From the NCBI GenBank assembly GCA_023974075.1, contig CM043788.1:30245054-30309053 (forward strand): a DNA stretch of 64,000 bases, read 5' to 3'. This DNA is from Chaenocephalus aceratus (lineage: Eukaryota > Chordata > Actinopteri > Perciformes > Channichthyidae). The translations under genes were made by a program, and so were the position numbers. Shown piece by piece: positions 21,700 to 35,200 of this stretch. The notes under the pieces are model-generated. The model saw nothing but the letters and a program-made list of their open reading frames with translations, was not told where the DNA came from and made no database searches. Positions within the stretch are counted from its first letter, which is position 1. Every line of letters starts with the position of its first letter.

Positions 21700-21744
21700 G
21701 GCGCTCTCACCGCCGCGGCCCGGGTTCGATTCCCGGTCAGGGAA
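21700..21744 (+). other. 3' part of a tRNA-Glu(CTC) gene (tRNA pseudogene)
   Basis: 45 bases match the 3' part of vertebrate tRNA-Glu (anticodon CTC) as I remember it: the anticodon-arm segment GGCGCTCTCACCG, then the T-arm with B box GGTTCGATTCC, and the acceptor strand ending CAGGGAA. The 5' part (acceptor strand, D-arm and A box) is absent; the bases before it are a GT-rich repeat. It cannot fold as a tRNA. It could be a retroposed fragment or the head of a tRNA-derived SINE. Confidence 0.65.
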
Positions 21745-22118
21745 CTGCTGTTTTGGGGCGGGTGAAATCTCAGACTACGGGTCATATGAAAACCGCACGG
21801 TCACCATTTCAAACCCTGCCATTTCGAAAATGAATAATTAGCATAAACGAATTGAAATAAATGTGTTCCTCCACTCAACTTTCTAGACAAGTGTAAAACC
21901 TTAATTAAGCACCTGGTAGCCTACGACTTGAGTCTGGAACAGATTTTAACTTTCACAGGTGGAGGTGTTGAAAAATAAAATGGTTCAATGCTTACTGGAG
22001 GTGTGGAACAACACGTCTTATGTTATTCAGAGTGTTTATGATCCATCTGCACATACTGTAATTCACTGTTATTTTCTAATAAGGTTTGTCCATTAAGACT
22101 GACTGTCCTCAGAAGGAT

Positions 22119-22277
22119 AGCGAAATCAGTATGTGCTTGAGTCTGCAATATATTATATATAAGTTAGTAAAAGAAAATATGTCCACAATCTCCACAACAC
22201 AAAAGTTATATTTTGTTTGGTATATCTTTGATATTGTACTTCTGTTTTTATTACTCATGTTATGGGGACAAAACTGA
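22119..22277 (+). pseudogene. Possible relic last exon (MA helix and M4) of the lost 5-HT3-like copy
   Basis: After a CTCAG acceptor an open frame runs to TGA at 22277 and ends LYFVWYIFDIVLLFLLLMLWGQN. Its pattern parallels the end of copy 3 ([21 protein letters not shown]): a hydrophilic helix ending in KEN, a short spacer, an aromatic-x-x-V-x-Y-x-x-D core, then a hydrophobic segment. With the relic first exon at 19291 it would bracket a fifth copy that lost its middle exons. The similarity is weak and judged by eye. Confidence 0.35.
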
Positions 22278-22529
22278 TGACATTACGAGAACTCAGTAAG
22301 CATTTGGGTACAAAAGGGTTGTCCAAAAGTTAAGGGCCTAACTTAGTAAGGCATGTAGTGGGTGTTGTTAACAGTTAGTCTCAAGGGAATTATTGTTAGT
22401 CATTTCAATGTCCTGCTAGGTGCCAAAAAACAAGTGTGTGTGCATTTGAACAGCCTATAGGAGCTCTTAACTTACCCCTGGTCAGATTGTTGGTTGTGGA
22501 GGATATTTAGTTCATCAAAAACTTCGAGC

Positions 22530-25500
22530 ATGAATCCATCTCTGAAGAGAATCAGCATAATCTCAGCTTCACTCTTCATTGCAGGTAATGATGACCTATT
22601 TCTATTTACTACTTTATTGTTCATGATGAGTGACGCATGTTTAGCTCTGCAACAGAAAACATTCTTTCTAGTTCATCCTGCATGTTTCAAGTCTAAATGA
22701 TCCTACAATGCAATGATATAGATGTCATATTTTATGTTTTGCCCAAGTAAATTATAATTGCTTGGATATGAGAATGTACAAATGGAGAAAAACACTTATC
22801 TATCATTCATCTATCCACTTTATTTACCATTTGTAATCATTCAATAGTAGAACAAATTATTTTGAGTCATTAAGCTATATTATACACATTTTAATATAAG
22901 AATGTCATTGTGATGTATTTTGTCCTTTAGTTTTACTCAAATTAATATTATAATATGAATATACAATTATGTTCAAACAAAGCTCGTTTTTTCAAGTCTA
23001 AAATGTTATTTTCATCTTATCTTATTTATGTTTGCAATAATATTATGTTGAGTAAACTATTTTTATAAACGGCCTCTCTCTGGTTAGTGTCTTTATGTTG
23101 TGGTAAACTGACCTGCAAAGAGGGACACAGCGGTCCGACCCATGAGTCCATGCTGGCTGTGTTTGACCTGAAGTCCTTCAGGCCAGCAGTGAACCTCAGC
23201 AACCCCACCATAAGTAACATCTCCTTCACCCTGTATGCTGTGCTGGGGGTGGTGAGTTTGTCCATGAGCGGATCAGAGAAATCCATCCTTCCAATCTAAA
23301 TCCAGATTAAAGAAGCTCTTAGAGAACCTTCATTATTGTAGAGAGAGGGAACTTAATCTAAGAAGATTGCTGTAATAATATTGTCTATATTTTTGCAAAG
23401 ATCTATCTCTGCAATTGATAATACATTTTGATACTATCAAAATCATGTGAATTGCTGTAAATCATTGCATTAGAACTTCACATTAACTAATGATTATTAC
23501 ATTTCAGAATGAGAAAACCCAAATACTCACTACCTTCTTGTGGCTGAGACAGGTATGTAGCATGGAAAGACATAATACACTGTCAAAAATGAAATGTAAT
23601 CTGATGTACCATGTGCCTGTAACAACAGAAGGATCACATACAGACATTATGAAATGTCAAGGCAAAAAAAACTTTTCTGATTCATTTTATTTCGCTGCAG
23701 TACTGGAGACATGAGTTTCTGGTTTGGGACCCTGATGAGTGTGACGGCGTCACCAAGATTTCTCTCCCCGCAGCGCAGCTCTGGTCTCCAGACATCATTG
23801 TTTATGAGTTGTAAGTTAACCAGCTGTACATAGTTTTTTATGTATGGTTCCTTCAGGGTTTTGTCACAAACTGTATGGCTCATAATGAACTTCAACATTT
23901 CTGAACTACATCCTAGGAAAAAGAAAAAATGATGATAAAAATATTATGTTGCTTTTTACGGCAAACAATCTCTGCAATTTTTGTATTAAGGGCGGTGATA
24001 AAAAAGCCTAAATAAACTAGGAGGTTATACTGGTTATAGTTGTGGGTACAAGGCCAAGGAAACATCATTTTGACACAGTCGTACAGTCAGCATGTAGAGT
24101 GTTTGCTTTTGGTGTTGTGCATTTGGAACAGACTGGAGATCATAGGTTTCCAATTGAAAAAGTCAGAACTGTAAATATTATTGTAATTATAGCCCACTAT
24201 TCAGCTGCAACCAAGAGACAGATCTTGACGGGAAAATATCCCGCTTCCTGCCTGGACCAGAGTTTCTTGCACATCTTGAAACTGACAAAGACCTTCAGGT
24301 CCCATCTGAAATAGGGCCGGAAACAAGCCTGCTCACTGACAATCAGGTGATACTAAAATGAAAACTGCTCTGTCGTGATCTTGTGCGCCAGCTGCATCAT
24401 TGCTCCCTTGTATGGCAGCACGTACATCAGGCTCATCCCAAAGGCTATGGGTGGGAAAATGCCCACGGGGGGAAGAATTGCTCATCTTTAATATGATACC
24501 ATAGCCATCGGAGAAATTTTCCACAAATGCAAATAGGTCTACTATTGGTCAAAAGTTTGCCACAGGTTTGCCTCCTCTGTGTTGAAAAAACATACCACCT
24601 TGTGACGGTTCAGGGTATAGATGCAGGACCGACCATATTGTTCACAGTTTTTTCAGAACTAGAAAGTAGGGGGAAGGAGGTGGATTAGTGGATCCTGCTC
24701 AGGCAAGTGTGGGATATGACCATCTAATTTTGTTGTTAGTGTGATTATTTATCTATTGAAAACATATCTGACGAGACAGCTTGCAAAGCTGAGAGAGCAG
24801 AGAAGTGGAATGAACTGTGAAAGTGTTTTGTTTGTGATTTTGTTTCCTTAAGAAATTATACCTTTGTCCTTTTACTTCAACTGTGTCTTTTATCCCTTCC
24901 AGTGTGGATGACGATGTTTCCCAAGCGTGTCCTTACGTCTACGTCAACCACACCGGTCACATCCGCTGGGACAGGATGCTTCGGCTCGTCTCATCCTGCA
25001 ACCTGGAGATCTTCAGTTTTCCTTTTGATGTGCAGAATTGCTCATTTACATTTGGCTCCTACATGCATACTAGTAAGAAAAAACGTTCTAAAATGTACAC
25101 AATCACAAACTCATCTGGTCTTTTTATTAATTTGATATATTCTTTCCAAAAAGTGTGAATCACGGCAACCACGAGGCGTCATTGAAAGACGGTCCTAAAT
25201 GAGCACATACAATATTAGGCACATAGGTCAAGTAGTTTGCAAGAGTAACTTATAAATGATTTATATAGATTAACTTGGATTGTGCTATATTTGACTAGTT
25301 TTCCCTCTCTCATTGTTTATTGTCTTTCACAGTAAGGGATGTGAGGTTGGGTCCAGCTCTGACCTTTGAGGAAATGTCTGGAAATTCAAAGCGCTACCTG
25401 GAAGCCAGCGGAGAGTGGGAGCTAGTAGACATCCTGGGAGAGACATCCATCCTCACGTTTGGGATCGACCAGTGGGACATCATTACCATCTGGGTGAGTG

Positions 25501-27787
25501 CAGTCATAAAGAGTGGAACACAATGATAGTAAGGTTGTACAGGATTAAAGCAGCACAAGAGGCGATCAGGAGGTACAAATATGTAGATAAAAAATAACCC
25601 CAAACCTCCAAACACCAAGCAACAAACACCACACATGCTCAATATCAGTAGAGAAGGACAATGAGAGAATATATACCTATGTATACAATGCTGTATTTAC
25701 AACTTGATTGGACTGCCCCTGAGTGGTCAAATCCGTTATTGCAGGTTTAACACATAATTAAAAAAGCAAAAATAAAACTGTTACTCAAGATTAACGTTCA
25801 CATATTGTCATTATAACATGTTCCTTCCGAATGCATATTTTCCTAAGATAAGTCAGTTTCATTATATGTTATGACAGATAACGTACCATGTTTTGGAAAA
25901 AAAATGTGTTGATGTCCAACACATGTAAAGGTGATTCTTTAAACTGCGCCTTGTTTACTAGGTGATCATAAAGCGGCGGCCGGTCCTCTACGTGGTCAAC
26001 CTGCTGATCCCCAGCTCCTTCCTCATGCTCATCGACATCATGTCCTTCTATCTGCCCCCGCACAGTGTGGATCGCGCCTCCTTCAAGATGACCCTCATCC
26101 TGGGCTACACCGTCTTCCTGCTCATCATGAACGACCTGCTGCCCAGCACAGCCAACGGCACGCCCATCATAGGTCAGAGGTTGTGATGTAACCTGAGCAT
26201 TCTCATAGCCTGGGTTATAGGTTTACCATCACCAACATCATGATAATGAAGTAGCTGATTCCAACCACCACCTATCTATTTTCTTAAATGGTTTCAATAC
26301 GTTTATGTAATTTGCCCCTAAGTGGCAAAAGTCAATCAATGCAGTTTTGAGTTCCCCCCCTTGCTTTTTTCAAAACTACACAGCTGTCTTGTTGAGTGTT
26401 TATCAGATAATTAACACAGAGATATAAACTGAAAGGAATTGAAATGTAAGTATTGGATCTAGCAGAGTTTCTGAGTTTTAACATATTTTAATATTTTATG
26501 ATAACGGTCATTACATATTTTATGAAATGTAATATAATTGTATATTTTTTACATTTCCTAAATTCTGCTTTCGAGATGATGTTGAGAGTTAAAAACATAC
26601 AGTGTAATGGGGTTGATTGAAGCTTTTTCAGTGGCCAATGGCTGTATTAAGATAGCATCAACGGGTCCCTTGCCTAATATAAGAGGGATACTTTCTAAAA
26701 TAAATCACTGTACAAAGTAACTGTACTGATGGACAGATGTATTTTTGCTGCCTTCTGCTACTGAGGAAATACATTTTGTATATGTGACATATTTAATATG
26801 CATCCTTTGATCTCTCAATCTCTCCTTTAATCTAGGTATCTATTTCTCGGTGTGTCTGGCCCTCATGGTCATCAGTCTACTGGAGACGGTCATCATTACC
26901 AATGTCCTCCACCACAGCTCCATGAAATCTAAAGAAGTCCCAAACTGGGTGAGAGTGGTTGTCCTCAAACACATAGCCAACCTTATCTGCTACAAATGGC
27001 CAGAGGACGTCCAGCCGCCCTCTGAACCACAGGAAGACAAACCTCAAAGTTCAAATAGCAACTCGGAGTCATGGAACATCCAACCAGCCATCCAGACACC
27101 TGCCACGCACCCAAACACCAACGAAGGTAATCAAACTCTGTCCATTACAAATACTACTTCGCTGTTACTATTGCCAACTGGCTTGACCAATAAGAAATAC
27201 AAGCTGTAATCTATGAAAAACAATTAATCGATTTATGTCAGGCAATGAAATATAACTATAATTACACAATTTAGCTTCTTCTGTGATTTAATTAGTCTCT
27301 TACATGTGAGGCATTTTTGTTTGCTTTATGTTATTTGGTTAGTAAGTCAAATGTAATTTTATTCTCAACATAAGTTGTTTTTGGGGGGTATTTTAAATTG
27401 TAAGTTTGACATGGTAAGCAGCCTTTAATTCACCATTAGGTCAGATATGCTGATATTTCCTATTGTTCTAATTTAGTCATGCATGTGCTAAAGTTGTCAG
27501 TTTTAACAGTTACCGCTGGCATTCACTGGATGTAGACCCAGATTCCTTCTGTCACTGCTCTTCTGCCAGGTGCTGCTTCTATGCCTGAACTGAAACAGAT
27601 ATGTCAATATCTGGGAGACCTTCGTGCCCATCTCATCTCGCTGCAGAAGGAGAACGAGCTGACGGACCAGTGGTGCCAAGTAGGATACGTCCTTGACTTT
27701 TTGCTCTTCCGCGTCTATCTGCTACTCATTTCATGTTATGCGATGGTCATCATCTGCATGTGGTGTGTCTGGATCAGCCAGACCTAA
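22530..27787 (+). CDS. 5-HT3-like Cys-loop channel subunit, copy 3 (intact, 9 exons)
   Basis: 474 aa. Exons: 22530-22584, 23088-23251, 23508-23552, 23701-23810, 24903-25072, 25333-25493, 25962-26172, 26836-27126, 27570-27787, with GT-AG borders and consistent phases. The signal peptide ([10 protein letters not shown] type) is cut near the first exon border. The loop D Trp is in FLW. The Cys-loop is Cys157-Cys171 and loop B has Tyr178. M1 starts [15 protein letters not shown]2 has Asp272 at -1' (VDRASFK) and Asp293 at 20' (MNDLLP). The M3-M4 loop is longer than in the other copies (291-nt exon, rich in Ser, Asn, Pro and Gln). M4 ends MWCVWISQT. The pore exon uses different synonymous codons from copies 1, 2 and 4, so this is the most diverged copy. 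AATAAA lies at 27917-27922. It should form or join cation-selective pentamers; the ligand is unknown. Confidence 0.9.
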
Positions 27788-27939
27788 GTGATCTATTCAG
27801 GGACGGTTCAAAGTATGTCTAAGTAATCATTTTAAAAGCAATCTGTGTAACTAGATTTCAGTTTGTGATGTTTGTGTTTCACTTTGTGTCCTGAAGTTAT
27901 TTTTAAAAAACTAAATAATAAATACTTTGATCTTGAACA

Positions 27940-28055
27940 TAAGTTGTTCATAAATCTAATCGGAGTCCCACAGGGTACAATTATCAGACCTCTAATATTC
28001 AACTTTTATGCCAAGCGAAACTATGAAAGAGTGCATGTTTGTTATATACGATAAT
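27940..28055 (+). pseudogene. LINE reverse-transcriptase relic
   Basis: A short open stretch reads INLIGVPQGTIIRPLIFNFY, matching the [13 protein letters not shown] box of fish LINE reverse transcriptases. No other RT motif is nearby. It lies just past the copy 3 poly(A) signal. Confidence 0.55.
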
Positions 28056-29210
28056 ATGACAACAATAAAAGGCTGCAAACAAATCAGTAGACCCAGTCTC
28101 TTTCCTTCCTTTTATCTTTGACAGGCAACAATGATCTCATGGGATCAAACAGACTGCTTACAATGAGGTGACATTTTGACTTTTGATTTTTGTTTCCATA
28201 TAAAGATAAGTTGTTGTCCTCAATAAATCTTATTTTGCCTCAGCTTTTTATCTTGAACAAATCCTCAGCATTTGTAACATCCTCTAAGACATCTTTACAC
28301 AGAACAGCTATGGAGTTGGTGGAAGAAATATAATCGTTTTGACTAATTTTCTTATTTCAGCAGATATCTTTGTCTAAATACCTAAATGAAATGAACAATA
28401 CATGCTTAAACATAATGTCCTCTCAATTTTTGAATCTAGTTTTATGTGAATGTATGGGTTTAAACCATGGTAACTGTACACTGCCTAACAAAGCGTTATT
28501 GTTATTAAAAATGACTTCAGTTGCTTATATTTGGTTGTCACAAACCAAATCTACCACCTACCAGGAATAAATGAAATGGAGTAGTAATTATTTGGTAATT
28601 CAGTCTGAGCATAGGGCTTTCCTCTAAAACGTATGGACCCAAACTTGAAAATAATAGCACTATAAGACGAGTTATTTCTTAATGCTTTAGCACCATTTAA
28701 TTAATGAGGATTCAATGTAATTTGGGTGTGTTGAGTCCTGCTAGCATCATGGTTCTGGAGATGGCAATGTCAGTCTGCAAGCCTAATTGCATTCCCATGA
28801 CCCTCAGCTTTCTCTGAGTCTTGAGCAAATTATGTCTATGGTTACATACAAAACCATTCAATAACTAATAAAAGCATAGTTGTGTATACAGTGCTGTTTT
28901 GTTTGCCTTGGCTTCAGTTGAAAGGAAAACATATTGACATTTAATTAAAGTTCACAAGAAGATGATTTAAAAACCTGTTGTACAATCCAAACACTAGGAG
29001 TACACTATAGGGCTTAGCCTACAGTAGCTCGTGCTGATACATCAAATTCTACAGTCAATATTTGCCTCTGGAGGAGGAGACACACTTAATGGAATTACTC
29101 CTAAAATCATATTGATCCACCAAAAAGTCCTCATTTGAAGGAGCACACTGATGACTTTTGTCTTGTAATGTGAGGCATTTCTCAAGATAACGGCGTAACC
29201 TTGACGGAAA
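28056..29210. other. Intergenic region between copies 3 and 4
   Basis: AT-rich. No ORF, repeat ends or clear promoter motif were seen. The promoter of copy 4 should be in its right part. Confidence 0.5.
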
Positions 29211-32200
29211 ATGACAGAAATTAATTCTGTTGAGCTGATCTTTATCTGTTTCATGCTGCTTCACGGTAAGACACATTGACTAACAAAATTGGCAAAGAAA
29301 ACAATCTGTTAAATTTAAAAGGTGCACTTCAGTTACATCTGGTCCTCATGGTACATTGGGAACTTTTTTTAAATACATAACATGATAAGGATTCATTTAA
29401 AAATGTACTCTTATGTTTGTTGTCAGTAAATACTTAATTAGAAACTAAAGTTAAATTCAATAAATGTATTGTCTTCTAAATAATATAAATGTTGTGAATT
29501 TCAAAATAAATATCAGATTAATCATGTCACATGTTAATTATCTTGTTATACTCCATTTTAAGAAGGGGTGAGGAGTCTTTATGTCGGACGTTTATATTGA
29601 AGCCCTGTTTCAGGACGCAGCACCCATCAGTGCTCCCACTTTGGGATTTGGACATTAATATCGCAAAAACAGCCCTTTTGTTTTTCCAATAATAAAATAG
29701 CCTGAACACAATCCACTTGGTATACCTTTACCGTATACAGCAAACAAAGAAATATCTGCTATGCTTTGATGTCCAAACCATTACAAAAAACTGGGACTGT
29801 GCCTGTATTTGAGCTTTATCACAAATTATGCTTTCTGTTTAAACTCAGGTTTTGCAGCAGCATTGAACTGCACCAGACCTACACCTGAATCCTTGTTTGG
29901 TGAACTTGAGAAGGATCTATTCCCTAAAAAACTACTGCGACCTGTTAATAGCTTTTCAAGTCCACTTAACATAACCATTAGTATCACTGTGGTGGGAATA
30001 ATAGGAGTGGTAAGGAGTGGTTTCAATTTTCAACGTTTTCTTATAAGTCATCAACGGCTAATTGACTTATAACCTTTTCTCACCTGCAGGAGGAAAAATC
30101 CCAAACACTGACAACACTAATATGGCAAGTTCTGGTAAGTTCTTAGAAAACTGAAACAAGCATCAACTAAGTATTGGACTATTTAAATCCACTACATTGA
30201 TTTTGTATGCTATTGTTGCAATTATTTTTAATTATTATGATTGTATTACCGCAGATTTGGAGGTGTATCTTTTTGAATACCACTGAGGGGTAAAAGTCTG
30301 GTGTTGGATTTCTCTAAACACTCAAAATAATATGTGAATGGCTTATCAAGTTACTGTAATACACTTTATGCCTAATAGTTTAAAATTACATAACTGGAAT
30401 AAACTTCAGTTAAAGTTGATTTGATATGTCAAAAGTCTTGATTTATTTTTATTTTACTTAAATAATGATATAATGGTGTTTTGGACCAAACGTTGTTGTA
30501 GTGAATTTAGGTAGTGAGTAGTGACACATAAATATAACAAAGTCATTTTTCAAGCTGTACCTCAATTGGACGTTGATCTGTTTTATGCAGGAGTGGAATA
30601 TAGAGGGACTGAGCTGGGATGACAAGGAATGTGGAACCTCAAGAGTCTCTGTCCCACGAGAGAAGCTTTGGATCCCAGACATCCACATTACAGAGTTGTA
30701 AGCTAAGAAGACAGTTTTCCAAAAACATTTGTTAAAGTTCTCAGAGGACAACATTAAATACAAATGTAAATAAGCAATGACAAGAGTGGGCTGTGGGAGA
30801 GGGATATTAACCGTCTTTTCCTTGTATTCCTCTCTCCTCATAAAATGTATTATGTTTATTTCCTAATATATAAAATGTTTTTTTATATTCTTTTACAGCA
30901 TGACTGAGGACAAATCTCACAAAACTCCCTATGTCTACATCAACAACACAGGTCATGTATTTGATGATAAACCGATCGCAGTGATCAGCTCCTGCATATT
31001 GAATATCTACAGTTTCCCCTTTGATATCCAAAACTGCTCACTGACCTTTGGATCCTATCTACACTTTAGTAAGCCTGCTTAAACATTAAACACAGTTGTT
31101 GAAAAAAAATTTTTTAAACTGCATTACTTTTTTCAAACATCACTAAAGCATAAAATACAAAATGTATAAGTAGTCACTGTGGTTGTTTACTGTAGGTTAA
31201 CTTATTTTTACCTTAACGTTTTGATAAAGAAATGTGTGTGACACAAGGTTACACAAAATATCAGATTTATTGTTGACACAATCACAAATTATACAATTTA
31301 AACTGTGTAAAGTCCTTTTAAAGGGTCCAAATATCTCAATGTGTGGAGAGATAAAAACTACTAAAAACTAAAACTTTCCCTTTAATGTTATTCAAGATAC
31401 AGACATCAGGATGGTTCAAGGCTCTTCATCTGAAGAGATCCTGGAGGAGTCCCTAAAGGTTTCGAAAACCAACGGGGAGTGGGCGCTCATAGGGGTCCAT
31501 GTAAATCCTGACGCCCAACTGGTGTTAAATGAGGGAAGCTACTCAGAGATCAAATACTATGTAAGCACTTTTAACTACTTACATTTTTCATGGTCACTCA
31601 TTTTTGATTAGATATAGCTGCACATAATCCCATACTACATGCTTATTTGATACAATATAGACAAGTCATAGTATTGGGGAATCTTATGTTGTGCGATGTT
31701 TGCGCCGGAGCCGCTTCATCCAGAAACAGCACTCCGTTTAGAGAGTTCACACGGAGACAAGGAATACAGTCTTTGGACTTTAATTAGCTTGAATGCTTCT
31801 TACAACAGCTATAGCAGTATTGAATCATGAATGCATGTAGAATGATTGCATCATTTTCTTCACTCACGCACATGGTAAACAAACCGCTCGAGGACCCGCA
31901 GCTGCCCACTCCAGCTGTCCCCAAATGTGCCCGACCAAAAAACACAAACGATACAACGCAGACTAAAGAAAACAAGGGGAATTTACAACAGCCACCCCCA
32001 GAGTAGCATAGCTATTATGTAAAACAGAATAAATTCCCTAAGGTGTAGCGGAAGTCCCTGGATCAGCATCGTCGTCCGATAAAGCGGGTAACTGCACAAG
32101 GCGTGCCACGGGTCGCAGGTACATCCTGTCCCCGACTTGAACCTCAGCCGACCGGATGCATCCATCAGCACTGGCCTTCAGCTTGACGACCTTCCCCACT

Positions 32201-35200
32201 GGCCAGTGGGCACGTGGAAGCTGAGGATCAACTATCATCACGACAGTACCTTGAAGAAGACCATCAGTGTGCTGCCGCCACTTCTGGCGGACTTGAAGGG
32301 ATGGCAAGTAGCTTCTGATGAACTGCACCCAGAAGTGGTCAACCATCATTTGACAATGATGCCACCGCCTCTTGCTGAGGGTGTCTGTAGCGTATGATAC
32401 TTGTTGAAGGGAGGCATCCCGCCGCCCCATCAGCAACATGCTTGGCGTCACAGGATCTGGATCTGCGAGGTCTGATGACACATAGCCTAAGGGTTTGGCA
32501 TTTAAGATACCTTCCACCTCAACTAACAAGGTAAGGAGGACTTCTCCCTGGAGAGACTGAGTGCCGATCACCACTTGTAGAGCCTTCTTGACTGATTGTA
32601 TCTCGCGCTCCCACGCACCACCAAAGTGGGGAGATGCTGGAGGGTTAAAGCGAAACTTGATCTGTTTCTTGGCAAGTTCCTCTTGCAGTTGGGGCATCAT
32701 TCCAGCAAACGCCTCCTCAAGCTCCCTAGCTGCTCCCCGGAAGTTTGTCCCCTGATCTGAGAGAATCTCAAAGGGGGTGCCATGCCGAGCAATGAATCGC
32801 CTCAAGGCCAAGAGGAAAGCATCTGCATCGATGCTATTAAGCAGATCTAGGTGGACACAGCGAGTGGTGAGACATTTAAAGATGACTCCCCACCGTTTTT
32901 CACTGCGCCGCCCTACCTTGACGGTATACGGCCCAAACAGTCGACCCCAGTAGAGAAGAATGGAGGCTTGAGGAGCCGCAGACAGGCAGAAGGCAAGTCG
33001 GCCATAATCGGTATCACTGGCTTCCCTTTCCACTTCCTGCATCGAGTGCAAGTCCTCTGATGATGCTTGACGGCCTGTCTTCCACGCAGGACCCAGTATC
33101 AATCAATCAATCAATCAATGTTTATTCATATAGCCCAATATCACAAATGTTACATTTGTCTCAGTGGTCTTCACAGTGTGTACAGAATATCAGTATGACA
33201 ATACGACACCCTCTGTCCTTAGACCCTCACATCGTACAAGGAAAAACTTCCGAAGAAAACCCAGTTTAAAGGGAAAAATGGGAGAAACCTCAGGGAGAGC
33301 AACAGAGGAGGGATCCCTCTCCCAGGACGGACAGACGTGCAATAGATGCCGTGTGTAAATTGAAAAGATAATACATTTGCAACATAGGTAGTCCAAATGT
33401 TTGGAAATGCATGTGTGTATAATAGGAAGATGAATCCACGAGGATATCCATCCAGTGCTCGCAATCCAGGACACAGGACCGCAGGATCATCGATGACTCC
33501 GGATCCCAGCGTATATAGACACCAAAAAGAAAGACATTTGGGGAAGCTGGGTTAATCGGAACATGAGAGTACACAGGTATAGATAGAGAGAAGGAAGAAG
33601 GAAGATGTCCCCCGACAAACTAAGCCTATATCAGCAAAACTAGGGGCTGAATCTAATCAGCCCTAACTATAAGCTTTATCAAAAAGGAAGGTCTTAAGCG
33701 CACTCTTAAAAACGGATAGGGTGTCTGCCGCCCGAACACAAACTGGAAGCTGATTCCACAAATGTGGAGCTTGATAAGAAAAGGCTCTGGCTCCCATTGT
33801 ACTTTTAGAGATTCTAGGAACAACCAACAACCCTGCATTCTTGGAACGCAATGCCCTAGTAGGACAGTAGGGTATAATGAGTTCTTTAAGGTAAGATGGC
33901 GCCTGCCCATTAAGGGCTTTGTAGGCGAGAAGAAGAATTTTAAATTCTATCCTCTGTTCTATAGGGAGCCAGTGTAAGGCAGCCAGAACAGGAGTAATGT
34001 GGTCCCTTTTCCTAACTCTGGTTAGTACACGAGCTGCAGCATTTTGAATCAGCTGAAGCGACTTGACTGACTTCTTGGTACTCCCTGATAATAAAGAGTT
34101 ACAATAATCCAACCTAGAAGTAACAAATGCATGAACTAGTTTCTCTGCATCGTTTTGAGGCAAGATATGCCTGATTTTTGCAATGTTACGTAGATGGAAG
34201 TAGGCGGTCCTTGAAATTGATTTTATGTAGGCGTTAAAGGATAAATACTGATCAAATATAACACCAAGATTCCTTACAGTCTCACTGGAGGCCAAACTAA
34301 TGCCATCCATAGTTAGTATATCTTTAGATAATTTGTTTCGTAGATTCTTCGGGCCAAGTACAATAACTTCAGTTTTGGTCGTGTTTAACATCAAAAAGTT
34401 TAAGGTCATCCACGTTTTTAAGTCCTTAAGGCAGTCTTGAATTTTATTTAGATGATTAATTTCATCAGGCTTGATTGATAAATATAGTTGAGTATCATCC
34501 GCATAACAATGAAAGTTTACAGAATGATTCCTTATAATATTGCCTAACGGAAGCATATATAATGTGAACAAAATAGATCCGAGCACTGAGCCCTGTGGCA
34601 CTCCATGGCTAACTTTGGTTTGCGTGGAAGATTCATCGTTAACACGTATAAACTGAGAGCGTTCAGATAGATAGGACCTAAACCAGCCTAAAGCAGTTCC
34701 CTGTATGCCAACTAAGTGCTCTAGTCTTTGCAATAGGATATCATGGTCGATAGTATCAAATGCAGCACTGAGATCGAGCAAAACAAGAATAGAGACAAGT
34801 CCCTTGTCTGAGGCTATTAGAATGTCATTTGTGACTTTAACCAGAGCTGTCTCTGTGCTATGATGTGTTCTAAAGCCAGACTGAAAATCTTCAAATAAAT
34901 CATTGTTTTTTAAGTAATCACACAACTGTTTTGCGACCGCTTTCTCAAGAATTTTTGAGAGGAACGGAAGATTAGAAATAGGTCTATAGTTGGCTAAAAC
35001 CTCTGGAACGAGGTTGTGCTTTTTAAGAAGCGGTTTTATCACTGCTACTTTGAATGATTGTGGAACATAGCCTGATAATAAAGACATATTCATAATATTT
35101 AATAAAGAAGTGCTAATTAATGGAAAAACTTCCTTCAACAGCTTATTTGGAATTGGGTCTAACATGCACGTTGATGGTTTAGAAGAGAGAATCATTGAAT

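Noticed and set aside
21961..22092. Open stretch with VLKNKMVQCLLEVW, faintly like the N-terminal region of chromogranins
   Set aside because: Only about ten residues resemble that family, nothing continues it, and the splice context is not convincing. Probably chance.
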